From an uncultured Blautia sp. (GTDB lineage Bacteria > Bacillota > Clostridia > Lachnospirales > Lachnospiraceae): DNA of 34,596 nucleotides. A program made the position numbers and the translations under genes. Under the pieces are notes generated by a model. It saw nothing but the letters and a program-made list of their open reading frames with translations, was not told where the DNA came from and searched no databases. Shown here in pieces: positions 15,241 through 23,893 of this stretch. Each line of letters begins with the position of its first letter. The first letter of the stretch is position 1. The stretch covers positions 1 to 34,596 of the forward strand of contig CALWHD010000128.1 in NCBI GenBank assembly GCA_944380235.1, written 5' to 3'.

Positions 15241-17703
15241 TCATTCCTGTTCCTGAAGATTTTCTATATAGCAGATATAAACACTGCCGTTTTCTGTAAG
15301 TTCTTTCTCACTGTCCTGTCTTCCCTGGTAGCTGGTCTCTCCCGTTGACGGGTCATAGACCGTTATATTATAGGAATCAAAGCCTATGATCAGCTTTGCC
15401 TTCCCATCCTGCCCTTTTGCGATCACAGGACGCTGTTCGCTGATCTGATAAAGAATCTCCTCCAGGGTACAGCCATTTAAGCTGACTGCCGTCCCTGTGT
15501 CTTTGATACTCTCATTTAACTGTGCCGCGTCAAGGGGCGCGCTCTTTACTGCATCCGGTATATCCTCCAGGCTGATGGACGCTGTGGCTTTTGTATTGCT
15601 TCTCTCCCACAGATACTGCTGCGCACGGTTCAGCACCACCCCATATTTTGCATCTGCTGCACGCACAGCAGCTCCGGCATCCGTATAAATTCCTTCCAGT
15701 CCTCCCTCGGCATACACATAATATTGTCCTGTACTGGTCTCTTCAATGCTCATGCTCAAAGTATCATCCTGGGCATTCTCCATAAATTTTCCTTCCATCA
15801 CCAAAGCTTCCTGCGTGGAAGAAGATGCCGAATACTGAAGCGCTGTTATATTTTCCTGCCGCACTGTGGTCTGTGTGATCAGAGAAATAGCTTCTTCCTG
15901 TTTGCCCTTTACATTATTCATGATCTGGTCATCCGAAACAGCCACATAACTGCTGCCCTGTTTCTGTACCCGTTTCAGTACCAGAAGATTGTCCTGGACT
16001 TCCACGTCTGTGACGAAATATCCCTCAGGCTGGTAATCCTTCACCAGCTCTCCGTCATGATTCTGGATCCTGACATTATACATGACAAACTGGCTTCCGC
16101 CGCCTGCAGAAATATCACTCTCTCTGGCAGTTCCATAGATAATATCATCATTAATAAAGCCGAACAGACGGAGTTTATTCCCCTCCTCTGCACGGATCTC
16201 CTTTCTGGTGCCGTTTTCCAGATCCATAAAAATGATATTCTTTACTTCATTCCTATCCGTGCTGTCGGTCCATGCCACATATCTTCCGCTGCCTGATACA
16301 AAGAAACGGCTGCCGGTAAGCTCTTCCTGCAATGCTGTGTAGGTCTTTTCTTCCATATTGATCTCATAGAGGGTATTTTCTGCTGTCATGTAAAACATGC
16401 CCTCTTTGCTCACATAACAAAGCTCTTCCACCTGGTCTTTCAAGAATTCAAAAGATTTGGTTCCTGCAAGAAATATTTTCTCCTCTGACACATTCTGTTC
16501 ACTGTCATAATGGTAAACTGCAGTTCCTGCCATACCCTCATGAGCTCCCCGGTTCATATATCCATAAACCACATAATCCATATCACCGTTTTCCTCTACG
16601 CGCACGATCCGGATATCATGCTGAGCATAGTCATTTCTCTCATCATTGCTTCCTGTATCCCGGAAAGTAAAGATCCGCGACAATTTGTTTGTCTCAATGT
16701 TGTATGCCCACAGATCGCCCTGCTGCACAAAGGCAACAACCCCTCCGTCTTCACTGACCACATACTGTACATTTTTATCCGTCACACCCAGATTCAGCTT
16801 TCCGTCTGCCGCCACAGTCTGCTCTGCAGTCAGCACCTGCTTTGCGGAACGCCTGAAATCCAGCAGGCGGACTCTTGTCTGGTCATAACGCATACGGTAA
16901 AATTCATCCACCTGATAGCGTTCCACCTCTCCGTTTTCATTTTCTGCTGTAATATAATAGGTAATGGAAACACTTCCCGTATTTTCATTAATTTCCTTTA
17001 TGGAGGGAATTCCCGGTCTGCTGATCTCAGGCGCCAGAAGTCCCCAGGTCAGCATATCAATATCCGCATTGATGTTCAGGTCATTAAAACTGTTGTTCCC
17101 GGGGGAATTATCGGATTCCATATACGTGGACAGATCATTCTCATTATCCTTGCTGAACGTCTTTGTGTAAAAACTGTTGACAAATTCCAGATACTGCCCG
17201 GTATTTAATCCCGCCCGCTGGATCAGCCTGGTATAATAGTACCAGCTTCCTTCCTCTGTATTCAGAGTAAACACCAGGGAATACTCCTGATTCATGAGAA
17301 TGGACTTTTTCAGCGTAAACTCTGCTGTCAGCTTCCCGTCTGCTTCTTCCCGGAAGGTTTTAATCTTGTCATTTTCAATGACTTTACTTCCGTCGGAAGT
17401 CCTGATCTCATAGACCATGCTGTCAATCTCCTGACCGTTTGGCGTGATACTGACGTGAAGAGTCTTGTCCGTCCCCACAGGAGTCAGGGTATCCCGCATA
17501 AAATCTGTCTCCATCTCCTGCGCATATCCGTACATGCGGTTTGTCTCTATGTCATCTATGATCATCGCCATGCAGGGCATGGCTGCAGTCTCCATGTCCG
17601 TCTTGTTATCCGTTCCCCTCTGGTTCATCAGGCAGCTGAAAAATGCCACGCCCAGAAGAAACACTGCCAGCAGGACACCTGCCTTTATGAATCTTTTCTT
17701 CAT
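15241..17703 (-). CDS. Large exported or membrane-anchored protein, 820 aa, C39-like C-terminus
   Basis: Family not firmly recognised. Residues 6-24 form a signal peptide or anchor (KRFIKAGVLLAVFLLGVAFF) followed by a Cys; the lipobox is imperfect (FFSC), so lipoprotein status is open. Residues about 60-300 look like a beta-rich domain. About 310-620 shows repeated short strands with Trp/Tyr (VVAFVQQGDLWAYNIETNKLS, VAWTDSTD), suggesting a beta-propeller. The last 60 residues (LEEILYQISEQRPVIA, LIIGFDSYNITVYDP) resemble the second half of a peptidase C39-like fold, but the position of the catalytic His is not His here, so it is probably inactive. The start is 12 bases after the methyltransferase stop, with AAAGGA, indicating one transcript. 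An envelope role is inferred. Confidence 0.85.
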   Translation of the reverse strand: MKKRFIKAGVLLAVFLLGVAFFSCLMNQRGTDNKTDMETAAMPCMAMIIDDIETNRMYGYAQEMETDFMRDTLTPVGTDKTLHVSITPNGQEIDSMVYEIRTSDGSKVIENDKIKTFREEADGKLTAEFTLKKSILMNQEYSLVFTLNTEEGSWYYYTRLIQRAGLNTGQYLEFVNSFYTKTFSKDNENDLSTYMESDNSPGNNSFNDLNINADIDMLTWGLLAPEISRPGIPSIKEINENTGSVSITYYITAENENGEVERYQVDEFYRMRYDQTRVRLLDFRRSAKQVLTAEQTVAADGKLNLGVTDKNVQYVVSEDGGVVAFVQQGDLWAYNIETNKLSRIFTFRDTGSNDERNDYAQHDIRIVRVEENGDMDYVVYGYMNRGAHEGMAGTAVYHYDSEQNVSEEKIFLAGTKSFEFLKDQVEELCYVSKEGMFYMTAENTLYEINMEEKTYTALQEELTGSRFFVSGSGRYVAWTDSTDRNEVKNIIFMDLENGTRKEIRAEEGNKLRLFGFINDDIIYGTARESDISAGGGSQFVMYNVRIQNHDGELVKDYQPEGYFVTDVEVQDNLLVLKRVQKQGSSYVAVSDDQIMNNVKGKQEEAISLITQTTVRQENITALQYSASSSTQEALVMEGKFMENAQDDTLSMSIEETSTGQYYVYAEGGLEGIYTDAGAAVRAADAKYGVVLNRAQQYLWERSNTKATASISLEDIPDAVKSAPLDAAQLNESIKDTGTAVSLNGCTLEEILYQISEQRPVIAKGQDGKAKLIIGFDSYNITVYDPSTGETSYQGRQDSEKELTENGSVYICYIENLQEQE

Positions 17704-17715
17704 TTATGGTCCTTT

Positions 17716-18882
17716 CTATCTCTCTTGAAACAGCAGCCTCTGCAGAGAAGGAGAAACGCTCATCGCTTCAGCGCAGTCCTCCCATGCTTTTTGCTGCCGG
17801 CGGTTTTCCTTTTTCTTTGGATTTTTGACCGCACGGATCAACAGGTTCTTGGGAGTGTGCTCCATATCAATGAACTCCAGAATCTGCGTATCATAACCCG
17901 CGCTTTCCAGCATCTGCGCCCGCAGTCCGTCTGTAAGGATGGCTGAGAAACGCTCTTTCAAAATTCCGTACTTTAATACAGGTGCCAGGACTTCATTCTT
18001 TACCTGCCCATTCAGCTCATGCTGGCAGCAAGGTACCGAAAGAATGACCGAAGCACCCCATTTCACTGCCTTTGCCAGCGCATAGTCTGTAGCTGTATCA
18101 CAGGCATGAAGAGTCACCACCATATCTACCTGGTCCGTCCCCTCATAGGAAGCAATATCTCCCTGAAGAAACCTGAGCTTGTCATATCCGTATTTTTCGG
18201 CAAGGGCATTGCAGTTTTTGATCACGTCCGTTTTCAGATCCAATCCGGTCACACAGATGTCATACCCTTTTAATTCTTTCAGGTAATAATACATGGCAAA
18301 AGTCAGATAGGACTTTCCGCAGCCAAAATCTATGATCTGCACTTCTCTGTCCTTCGGAAGCCTCGGAAGGACATCTTCAATGAACTCCAGGAAACGGTTT
18401 AACTGCTTAAATTTATCGTACCGGGCATTCCTGATCTTTCCGTCCCGGCTCATAACACCCAGGTCAATGAGCCAGGGAACCGGAATGCCCTCTTTCAATA
18501 CATAATTCTTAGTCCTGTTGTGGGAAAGCATCCGGGGGAATTCTTCTTTTTCTTTCCCCCTGACTTCTTTTACCTTAATGGTGATTTTTCCCTTTTTACT
18601 CACCAGGACAGTGCCCTGTGCTCTCCTGCTCTCCAGCTGAAGCTGTTTAAAATTTTTCTCCATCTCTTCCTGAAGCTTTGATACCAGGACATCCTTTTCC
18701 AAATTTTCATGAAACTCCTGTGTCCCTATGGTCCTGGTCATCTGGAACAGAATTTTGTCCTTTACCTGGACCGGGCGCACCTGCATTTTCAGGGTACCTC
18801 CGGATTCCCGCGGATTGCTGATGAGGATCCTTTTTAAGTCCCTGTCTGTATATTTATCTAAAAATTCTTTTATATCTGTCAT
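17716..18882 (-). CDS. Class I SAM-dependent methyltransferase, METTL25/GSTCD-like (Methyltransf_32)
   Basis: Predicted cytoplasmic methyltransferase of 388 aa with unknown substrate. About residues 1-190 form an N-terminal part ending in a conserved-looking RNARYDKFKQLNRFLEF. The SAM site is VQIIDFGCGKSYLTFAMYYYL (glycine motif near 202-207). Then come VTGLDLKTDVIKNC (acidic loop for the ribose), a TLHACDTATDYAL motif and SVPCCQHEL, which are signatures of the METTL25/GSTCD family. The tail is basic (KNPKKKENRRQQKAW). A good promoter precedes it and the next gene starts 12 bases after its stop. An rRNA or tRNA target is only a family-level guess. Confidence 0.85.
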   Translation of the reverse strand: MTDIKEFLDKYTDRDLKRILISNPRESGGTLKMQVRPVQVKDKILFQMTRTIGTQEFHENLEKDVLVSKLQEEMEKNFKQLQLESRRAQGTVLVSKKGKITIKVKEVRGKEKEEFPRMLSHNRTKNYVLKEGIPVPWLIDLGVMSRDGKIRNARYDKFKQLNRFLEFIEDVLPRLPKDREVQIIDFGCGKSYLTFAMYYYLKELKGYDICVTGLDLKTDVIKNCNALAEKYGYDKLRFLQGDIASYEGTDQVDMVVTLHACDTATDYALAKAVKWGASVILSVPCCQHELNGQVKNEVLAPVLKYGILKERFSAILTDGLRAQMLESAGYDTQILEFIDMEHTPKNLLIRAVKNPKKKENRRQQKAWEDCAEAMSVSPSLQRLLFQER

Positions 18883-18926
18883 AATTTCCCCTGTATTTTT
18901 TCATCCCCTTGATGTAATCCATTACT

Positions 18927-18955
18927 ATTGTAAAAGTTTTAAGTAAAATCCGCAA
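18927..18955 (-). promoter_or_regulatory. Promoter of methyltransferase-envelope protein operon
   Basis: On the minus strand TTGCGG (18950-18955) and TACAAT (18927-18932) are 17 bases apart, about 45 bases before the ATG. Confidence 0.55.
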
Positions 18956-18972
18956 CCCTAAAAGGCAGAGTT

Positions 18973-19362
18973 TTAGATTCTTTTTAGACGTTTCCTCCTG
19001 CACCGTCTCCGGCACATTTCCTGGCAGAACAGTGCCTGTGTGATTTCTGCCAGACCGTCTTTGAGGAAAATTTCTTTCTCGAAATCCATTGCCTGCATAT
19101 TTTTTCTGCTTTGAATCTGTCTGCAGATATCCTGACAGGTTCTCTTTACTGTCCACTGATCCGGATACTCGTCATAAAGAAAACTCCCCTCATAATCCAG
19201 ATGGTCGCAGGCATCCTCCACAGCAGCCTGAATATCTGCTGCTTTTTTTGGATAATAAGATTTCATCAGGTTTCTCTCTCTCTCAAAGGTACCTTCCTCT
19301 TCATACAATCTCTTGTTTTGCTCCTCTTTATCAGAAAAATACGGATATTCTGTGGATTTCAT
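18973..19362 (-). CDS. Hypothetical protein, 129 aa, Cys/Arg-rich C-terminus
   Basis: No function recognised. The centre carries a striking conserved-looking stretch (SYYPKKAADIQAAVEDACDHL and YEGSFLYDEYPD) that I associate with small uncharacterised Lachnospiraceae proteins; that association is memory, not a search. The C-terminus ALFCQEMCRRRCRRKRLKRI has three Cys and many Arg, which could bind nucleic acid or metal. The start is uncertain: the ATG at 19362 has a weak GGGAG 11 bases upstream, and an internal ATG at 19266 (MKSYYPKK) begins at the likely conserved core. No membrane segment. It lies between the oxidoreductase gene and the methyltransferase promoter. Confidence 0.65.
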   Translation of the reverse strand: MKSTEYPYFSDKEEQNKRLYEEEGTFERERNLMKSYYPKKAADIQAAVEDACDHLDYEGSFLYDEYPDQWTVKRTCQDICRQIQSRKNMQAMDFEKEIFLKDGLAEITQALFCQEMCRRRCRRKRLKRI

Positions 19363-19437
19363 AGATCATGCGCTCCCAGATGGACATTTTTTCTCTATTA
19401 GATTATTCCTCCAAAGCTGTCCTGGTGAATTTGTCTG

Positions 19438-20418
19438 TCACAGATCCTGGGGATACTGTATCCCGCAGACAGCCCGGATCTGATCCAATTCTCCCATGAT
19501 CTTCCTGCTCTCCTCCCAGGGCATTAGAAGACTCTCTGTTTTTCCCTGCCGGATTGCCTCCCGGACTTCCAAAGCTTCATAGTGATAGCCGTTTCCCTCT
19601 ATGGAAAAGGTTCTTTTCTCCCTAAGAAGCTCTGTGCAGAAGTCGTGGTTTGGTTCCAGTTCATAGATGGTATCCGGCCGCCAGAAATAAGGAATTTCCA
19701 GTTCTGCCAGATCTGTCACCAAGACCATCTTACTGTTAACTTTCCGGTTGATGGAAAACACCATATCTGCCAGAGCCCCTCCTGGATAGACTGCCTGGAT
19801 ACAAGTTGAAAGATCCACTGTTTCTTCTGTCTTTTCTGCCCAGGCATGAAGCTCCCTGGGATGTTCTCCCAGCAGATATGCCGCTGTATTCATACCGTAA
19901 ACACCTACATCCAGCAGCGCGCCTCCTCCAAGCCCGGCTTCCAAAAGCCTGCGGTTTTTCGGATCTGCGGGCCCCCCGAAGGTAATGTGAATGTTGTGGA
20001 CTTTTCCATAAGTCCCTTTTCTGATCGCTTCTCTTAACCAGCGTACTGCAGGGATAAACCTGGTCCACATGGCTTCCATAAAAAAGACGTTATTCTTCTC
20101 TGCCAACTCTAAAACTTCCTGAAGCTCTCTCTCATTCATAGTCACTGGTTTTTCGCAGAGCACTGGTTTGCCTCTTTCCAGACAGATTTTGGCACAGGAG
20201 GCGTGCTCCGGATGGATGGTTCCGATGTAGACAGCCTGGATTTTCGGATCCTCTGCCAGTTCCTCATAGGAATAATAATATCTGTCCGCGTGAATCCCAT
20301 AAGGATTCCGCCCTGAACGGGACGCCAGTGCTCCCACCTTCATATCTGGTACTGTCTTAAGACCTTTTGCAAACTGGGAAGAAATAAAACCTCCGCCTAT
20401 AATTCCCCATTGAAACAT
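19438..20418 (-). CDS. Gfo/Idh/MocA-family NAD(P)-dependent oxidoreductase
   Basis: Sugar or cyclitol dehydrogenase, 326 aa. The N-terminal Rossmann fold begins QWGIIGGGFISSQFAKGL (GxGxxA-like). The family signature EKPVTMNERE (about 91-100) carries the catalytic Lys of the EKP motif. The C-terminal alpha/beta domain contains GGGALLDVGVYGMNTAAYLLG, with the Asp and a Tyr in place of the usual DxxxH catalytic segment. The start has GGGAGAGGTGAG just upstream. The neighbouring GH3 gene makes a role in glycoside catabolism plausible, but they are separated by a terminator, so they are not co-transcribed. The exact substrate is not readable. Confidence 0.92.
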   Translation of the reverse strand: MFQWGIIGGGFISSQFAKGLKTVPDMKVGALASRSGRNPYGIHADRYYYSYEELAEDPKIQAVYIGTIHPEHASCAKICLERGKPVLCEKPVTMNERELQEVLELAEKNNVFFMEAMWTRFIPAVRWLREAIRKGTYGKVHNIHITFGGPADPKNRRLLEAGLGGGALLDVGVYGMNTAAYLLGEHPRELHAWAEKTEETVDLSTCIQAVYPGGALADMVFSINRKVNSKMVLVTDLAELEIPYFWRPDTIYELEPNHDFCTELLREKRTFSIEGNGYHYEALEVREAIRQGKTESLLMPWEESRKIMGELDQIRAVCGIQYPQDL

Positions 20419-20448
20419 TTTCTCACCTCTCCCTCTGTTTTATTTGGT

Positions 20449-20491
20449 ATTATAACTTATTTTTAGCAGCAATACAGTATGAAACTTCATA
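20449..20491 (-). promoter_or_regulatory. Candidate promoter and operator of the oxidoreductase gene
   Basis: A perfect -10 TATAAT lies at 20449-20454 on the minus strand without a good -35. Upstream, TATGAA (20478-20483) and TTCATA (20486-20491) form an inverted repeat with a 2-base centre, at about -45. A weak -35 plus a palindrome there suits an activator site. Confidence 0.4.
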
Positions 20492-20560
20492 TGCATGAAA
20501 AATTTCAGTAAGCTTTAACCCGGGCAGCACCCTCTTTCTACTGCCGTTCTTACAGAAAGA

Positions 20561-20594
20561 AAAAAGCATCTGCCCTGCTGACAAATGCTCTTTT
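20561..20594 (-). terminator. Terminator of the GH3 gene
   Basis: On the minus strand GCATTTG pairs with CAGATGC (20582-20588 with 20566-20572, one G-T pair) and a TTTTTTCTTTC tract follows. Confidence 0.7.
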
Positions 20595-20618
20595 CACGAT
20601 TAACGGACTCTATTATTT

Positions 20619-22901
20619 TTATTCTCCATCCGCCGCTTTCTGAAGTTTTTTGATCAGTTCCTCAATCTCTTCTGTTGTCATTCCCATAAAGCTTCTGAAA
20701 GAACGCAGAGGTGAGTTTTCCAGCATCTTCAGAGACATCTCCGGAGAAATCGCCTCCGTCGCAGCGCTCTCTTTCTCTTCGCTGGAACCTCCCATACTCT
20801 CTACAAGACTTTCTGTCATTCCCTGGATGACTTCTCTTGTCCGTGGATTTTCCATGAGCTCACTGACCGTGGTATTCATGTGTATATGCAGGGGGATCTC
20901 TGTGGTTGCGGTCACATGCACGGTCTTTGTCAGACGGATATCTTTTGAGGAAGCTGCTGCTATGATCTCGTATTCTCCTGTTGCAGCATACCAGTCATGG
21001 ATCGCTGTGCAGTACCATGCAAAGCTTCTCTTATCCAGTTCCATATCCACAGTCTTTTCTTCCCCGGGATTGAGGAAAACTTTTGTAAAGTTTTTCAGCT
21101 CTTTTACAGGTCGGCTGGCTGCGCCTGTTTTGTCCGCTACGTAAAGCTGAACGATTTCTTTTCCGGCACGGTTTCCTGTGTTCTTTACTTTCAGAGAAAC
21201 TTTCAGAGTATCGGTATCTTTCATTTCTCCGGATGAAACCTGTAAATCTCTGTATTCAAATGTGGTGTAGCTCAGTCCGTATCCGAACGGATAGCGCACC
21301 GGCATTTCTTTTGTATCGTAATAGCGGTATCCTACAAAAACACCTTCCTTATATTCTACTGTCTGTCCGTCGCCCGGGAAATTTAAGTAGGACGGATTGT
21401 CGGAAAGTTTGTACGGAATGGTCTCTGCCAGTTTTCCGCAGGGATTGGAAATACCAAACAGCAGGTTTACTTCTGCCTGTCCCACTGCCTGTCCGCAGAG
21501 ATATGCTTCCAGAATCCCTTTTACATCATCTGCCCATGGCATTTCCACAGGAGAACCATTGTGAAGCACCACCACAGTATTTTTCTGAACTTTTGTAATC
21601 TCACGGATCAGTTCATTCTGGCAGTCCGGCATTCTCATATGGCTTCTGTCATAGCCTTCGGACTCAAATAAATCCGGCAGTCCGGCAAAGATCACGGCGA
21701 TGTCTGCCTCCTCTGCCGCCCGGACAGCTTCCTTTAACAGCGCTTGGTCTGTCTTATCCTCCTGGACATCGTACCCCTGGGCATAAGTCACCTCTGTAAT
21801 CTCTTTTACTGCATCCAGAGCGCTGGTCACCTTGAAGGAATTGATATGGGAGCTTCCGCCGCCCTGGAATCTTGGTTTCTGGGCAAATTTTCCGATAAAG
21901 GCAATCTTCTTTCCTTCTTTTGGAAGCGGCAGGATACCTTCATTTTTCAGAAGTACCATAGATTCCTCCGCAACTTTCGCTGCCAGCTTGTGATCCTCTT
22001 CTTTGTCGAACTTTCCTTCCTGGCGGTTATCTGTAAATTTAAACACAATATTTAAAATACGTTCCACTGCAGTGTCCAGAACTGCCTCATCCAGCTCTCC
22101 GTTTCTGACTGCATCCACGATCTCCTGGTCCGTATGTCCGCCGCTTGCGGGCATCTCCAGTTCCAGACCTGCCTTTAATCCCTTGACTCTGTCATTGACT
22201 GCACCCCAGTCAGACATTACATACCCTTCGAATCCCCATTCGTCTCTTAAAACTTCTGTCAGGAGCCAGTGGTTCTCAGAAGCAAACTCTCCGTTGATCT
22301 TATTGTAAGAGCACATGACAGTATCCGGTTTTCCTTCTTTTACCGCTGTTTCAAAAGCTCCCAGATAAATCTCTCTCAATGTTCTCTCATCGATTTCAGA
22401 AGAGCAGGACATTCTCCTGTGTTCCTGATTGTTCGCCGCAAAATGCTTGATAGAGGTTCCCACGTTTTTAGACTGCACGCCTTTGATATGAGCTGCAGCC
22501 ATCTGAGAAGCAAGGTAAGGATCTTCTGAGAAATATTCAAAGTTTCTTCCGCAGAGGGGAGAACGTTTGATATTTACTGCCGGTCCCAGGATCACAGACA
22601 GGTTTTCCGCCTGGCACTCATCACCGATCCTCTGTCCCATTTCAAAAAGCAGATCCCTGTCAAAAGAACAGGCTGTGGCACAGGCGGTAGGGAAACACAC
22701 AGCCTTGATACTGTCATTGATTCCCAAATGGTCTGCCTCTTCTGCCTGCTTTCTCAGTCCGTGAGGGCCGTCACTGACCATCACCTCGGGAATGCCCAGC
22801 CTTTCTACGCCTTTTAAATGCCAGAAATCTTTTCCGGAACACATGCCGGCTTTCTCTTCCAGCGTCATCTGTTTTACGATTGCTTTTACATCACGTTCCA
22901 T
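20619..22901 (-). CDS. Glycoside hydrolase family 3 (beta-glucosidase-like)
   Basis: Cytoplasmic (no signal peptide) GH3 enzyme, 760 aa, probably releasing beta-linked glucose or xylose from oligosaccharides. The N-terminal TIM-barrel domain has [10 protein letters not shown] (about 43-52), [26 protein letters not shown] (150-160, Lys-His substrate-binding pair) and YVMSDWGAV with the catalytic nucleophile Asp at about 231. The middle alpha/beta sandwich contains GGGSSHINS and the region [13 protein letters not shown] that usually supplies the acid/base Glu. A fibronectin-III-like domain ([10 protein letters not shown] to KRSFAWY) follows. The last 90 residues form an extra Met/Glu/Ser-rich helical tail (about 670-760). 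The gene is divergent from an AraC-type regulator and has its own terminator. The precise sugar is unknown. Confidence 0.93.
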   Translation of the reverse strand: MERDVKAIVKQMTLEEKAGMCSGKDFWHLKGVERLGIPEVMVSDGPHGLRKQAEEADHLGINDSIKAVCFPTACATACSFDRDLLFEMGQRIGDECQAENLSVILGPAVNIKRSPLCGRNFEYFSEDPYLASQMAAAHIKGVQSKNVGTSIKHFAANNQEHRRMSCSSEIDERTLREIYLGAFETAVKEGKPDTVMCSYNKINGEFASENHWLLTEVLRDEWGFEGYVMSDWGAVNDRVKGLKAGLELEMPASGGHTDQEIVDAVRNGELDEAVLDTAVERILNIVFKFTDNRQEGKFDKEEDHKLAAKVAEESMVLLKNEGILPLPKEGKKIAFIGKFAQKPRFQGGGSSHINSFKVTSALDAVKEITEVTYAQGYDVQEDKTDQALLKEAVRAAEEADIAVIFAGLPDLFESEGYDRSHMRMPDCQNELIREITKVQKNTVVVLHNGSPVEMPWADDVKGILEAYLCGQAVGQAEVNLLFGISNPCGKLAETIPYKLSDNPSYLNFPGDGQTVEYKEGVFVGYRYYDTKEMPVRYPFGYGLSYTTFEYRDLQVSSGEMKDTDTLKVSLKVKNTGNRAGKEIVQLYVADKTGAASRPVKELKNFTKVFLNPGEEKTVDMELDKRSFAWYCTAIHDWYAATGEYEIIAAASSKDIRLTKTVHVTATTEIPLHIHMNTTVSELMENPRTREVIQGMTESLVESMGGSSEEKESAATEAISPEMSLKMLENSPLRSFRSFMGMTTEEIEELIKKLQKAADGE

Positions 22902-22950
22902 GAATTTTTCGCTCCTTTACAATCTTTTTGATGACTCTAACCTACCATAA

Positions 22951-23044
22951 TTCTGCAGAAAAAAATATCAGATTTTTGTCATTTTTATTATTTAAATGCT
23001 GCTATTTTTCAGGTATAATCATATTAAATTTAAAAATCTGCAGA
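22951..23044. promoter_or_regulatory. Paired TCTGCAGA palindromes between GH3 and araC-type gene
   Basis: TTCTGCAGAA (22951-22960, a perfect 10-base palindrome) and TCTGCAGA (23037-23044) flank the AraC-type promoter, with an 85-base separation. This is a candidate regulator site. The GH3 promoter itself is not clear. Confidence 0.3.
22991..23019 (+). promoter_or_regulatory. Promoter of the AraC-family regulator
   Basis: TTTAAA (22991-22996) and TATAAT (23014-23019) are 17 bases apart, about 50 bases before the ATG. Confidence 0.55.
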
Positions 23045-23068
23045 CCAGGACTTTGGGAGAATTTTTCT

Positions 23069-23821
23069 ATGAGTATTTTTGAAAAAGATGATTTTGATTT
23101 TTTAGATAAAAAGACCAGGCAGATTCTCCTGGCTTCCAGGGAATCTTTTGTTCCTCATACACCTTACCGCTATGAAAAAAATCTGTTTGAAGCTGTACGC
23201 AGGGGAGATCTTCCCCTGGCCCGCAGATGCATGGAGCAGCTTAACACCTCAGGACAGGCAGGCAGGCTGAGTTCTAACCCTCTGCGCCAGGAACAGATCA
23301 TCTTCATTTCCTACATTACCCAGATCACCAGGGCAGCTATGGATGCAGGGGTAGCTGAAGATCTGGCCTACGCCATGAGCGACAGCTATATCCAGACTTC
23401 TGAAAAGTGCACCAAGCTTTCCCAGATCTCCGCGCTCCAGGAAAGAGCTCTCCGGGATTTCATCAGCGCAGTAAAACATAAAAAGGAATCACCCCCTTAC
23501 TCTAAATCTGTCCGAAGCGCCATTCATTACATGCAGAGCCATCTCCAGGAGAGGATCACCCTGGAGCAGCTGGCAGACGAAGCTGAGCTGAGCACCGGAA
23601 GGTTCTCACACCTCTTTCGGGAAGAGACAGGGCTAAGCCCCATGATGTTCCTTCAGAGAGAACGCCTGGAAACAGCCAAATCCATGCTGCTGTATACGGA
23701 CCGCCCCCTGTCGGAGATCAGCGCCGCTTTGTGTTTTTCCAGTGAAAGCCATTTTATCAAAGTTTTCCGCGAATATACAGGAAGGACTCCCGGCAGATAC
23801 CGGAAGTCCCAGGAAAATTAA
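23069..23821 (+). CDS. AraC-family transcriptional regulator
   Basis: DNA-binding regulator, 250 aa, probably activating the divergent GH3 gene. The N-terminal part (about 1-150) is a helical sensing domain without a cupin signature. The C-terminal AraC domain holds two helix-turn-helix units: ITLEQLADEAELSTGRFSHLFREETGLSP and RPLSEISAALCFSSESHFIKVFREYTGRTPGRYRK, the second being the strong family signature. The ATG at 23069 is chosen because GGGAGA lies 8 bases upstream and the preceding in-frame codons run back through the promoter -10. Its terminator is shared with the convergent FGGY kinase gene. The sugar signal is unknown. Confidence 0.92.
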   Translation: MSIFEKDDFDFLDKKTRQILLASRESFVPHTPYRYEKNLFEAVRRGDLPLARRCMEQLNTSGQAGRLSSNPLRQEQIIFISYITQITRAAMDAGVAEDLAYAMSDSYIQTSEKCTKLSQISALQERALRDFISAVKHKKESPPYSKSVRSAIHYMQSHLQERITLEQLADEAELSTGRFSHLFREETGLSPMMFLQRERLETAKSMLLYTDRPLSEISAALCFSSESHFIKVFREYTGRTPGRYRKSQEN

Positions 23822-23833
23822 AATTGATTTCAT

Positions 23834-23872
23834 CAGAAAGAATCCTTCTATCCCTCTCTTTCTGGCGGTTTT
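23834..23872. terminator. Probable bidirectional terminator
   Basis: CAGAAAG (23834-23840) pairs with CTTTCTG (23858-23864) and GCGGTTTTTAT follows. It lies between the convergent AraC and FGGY kinase genes. Confidence 0.5.
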
Positions 23873-23893
23873 TATAAGAATGTTTTCTGAGCC

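Noticed and set aside
18854..19156. 100-codon minus-strand frame next to the small Cys/Arg protein
   Set aside because: Overlaps the better supported frame 18973-19362, includes the methyltransferase promoter and has no ribosome site.
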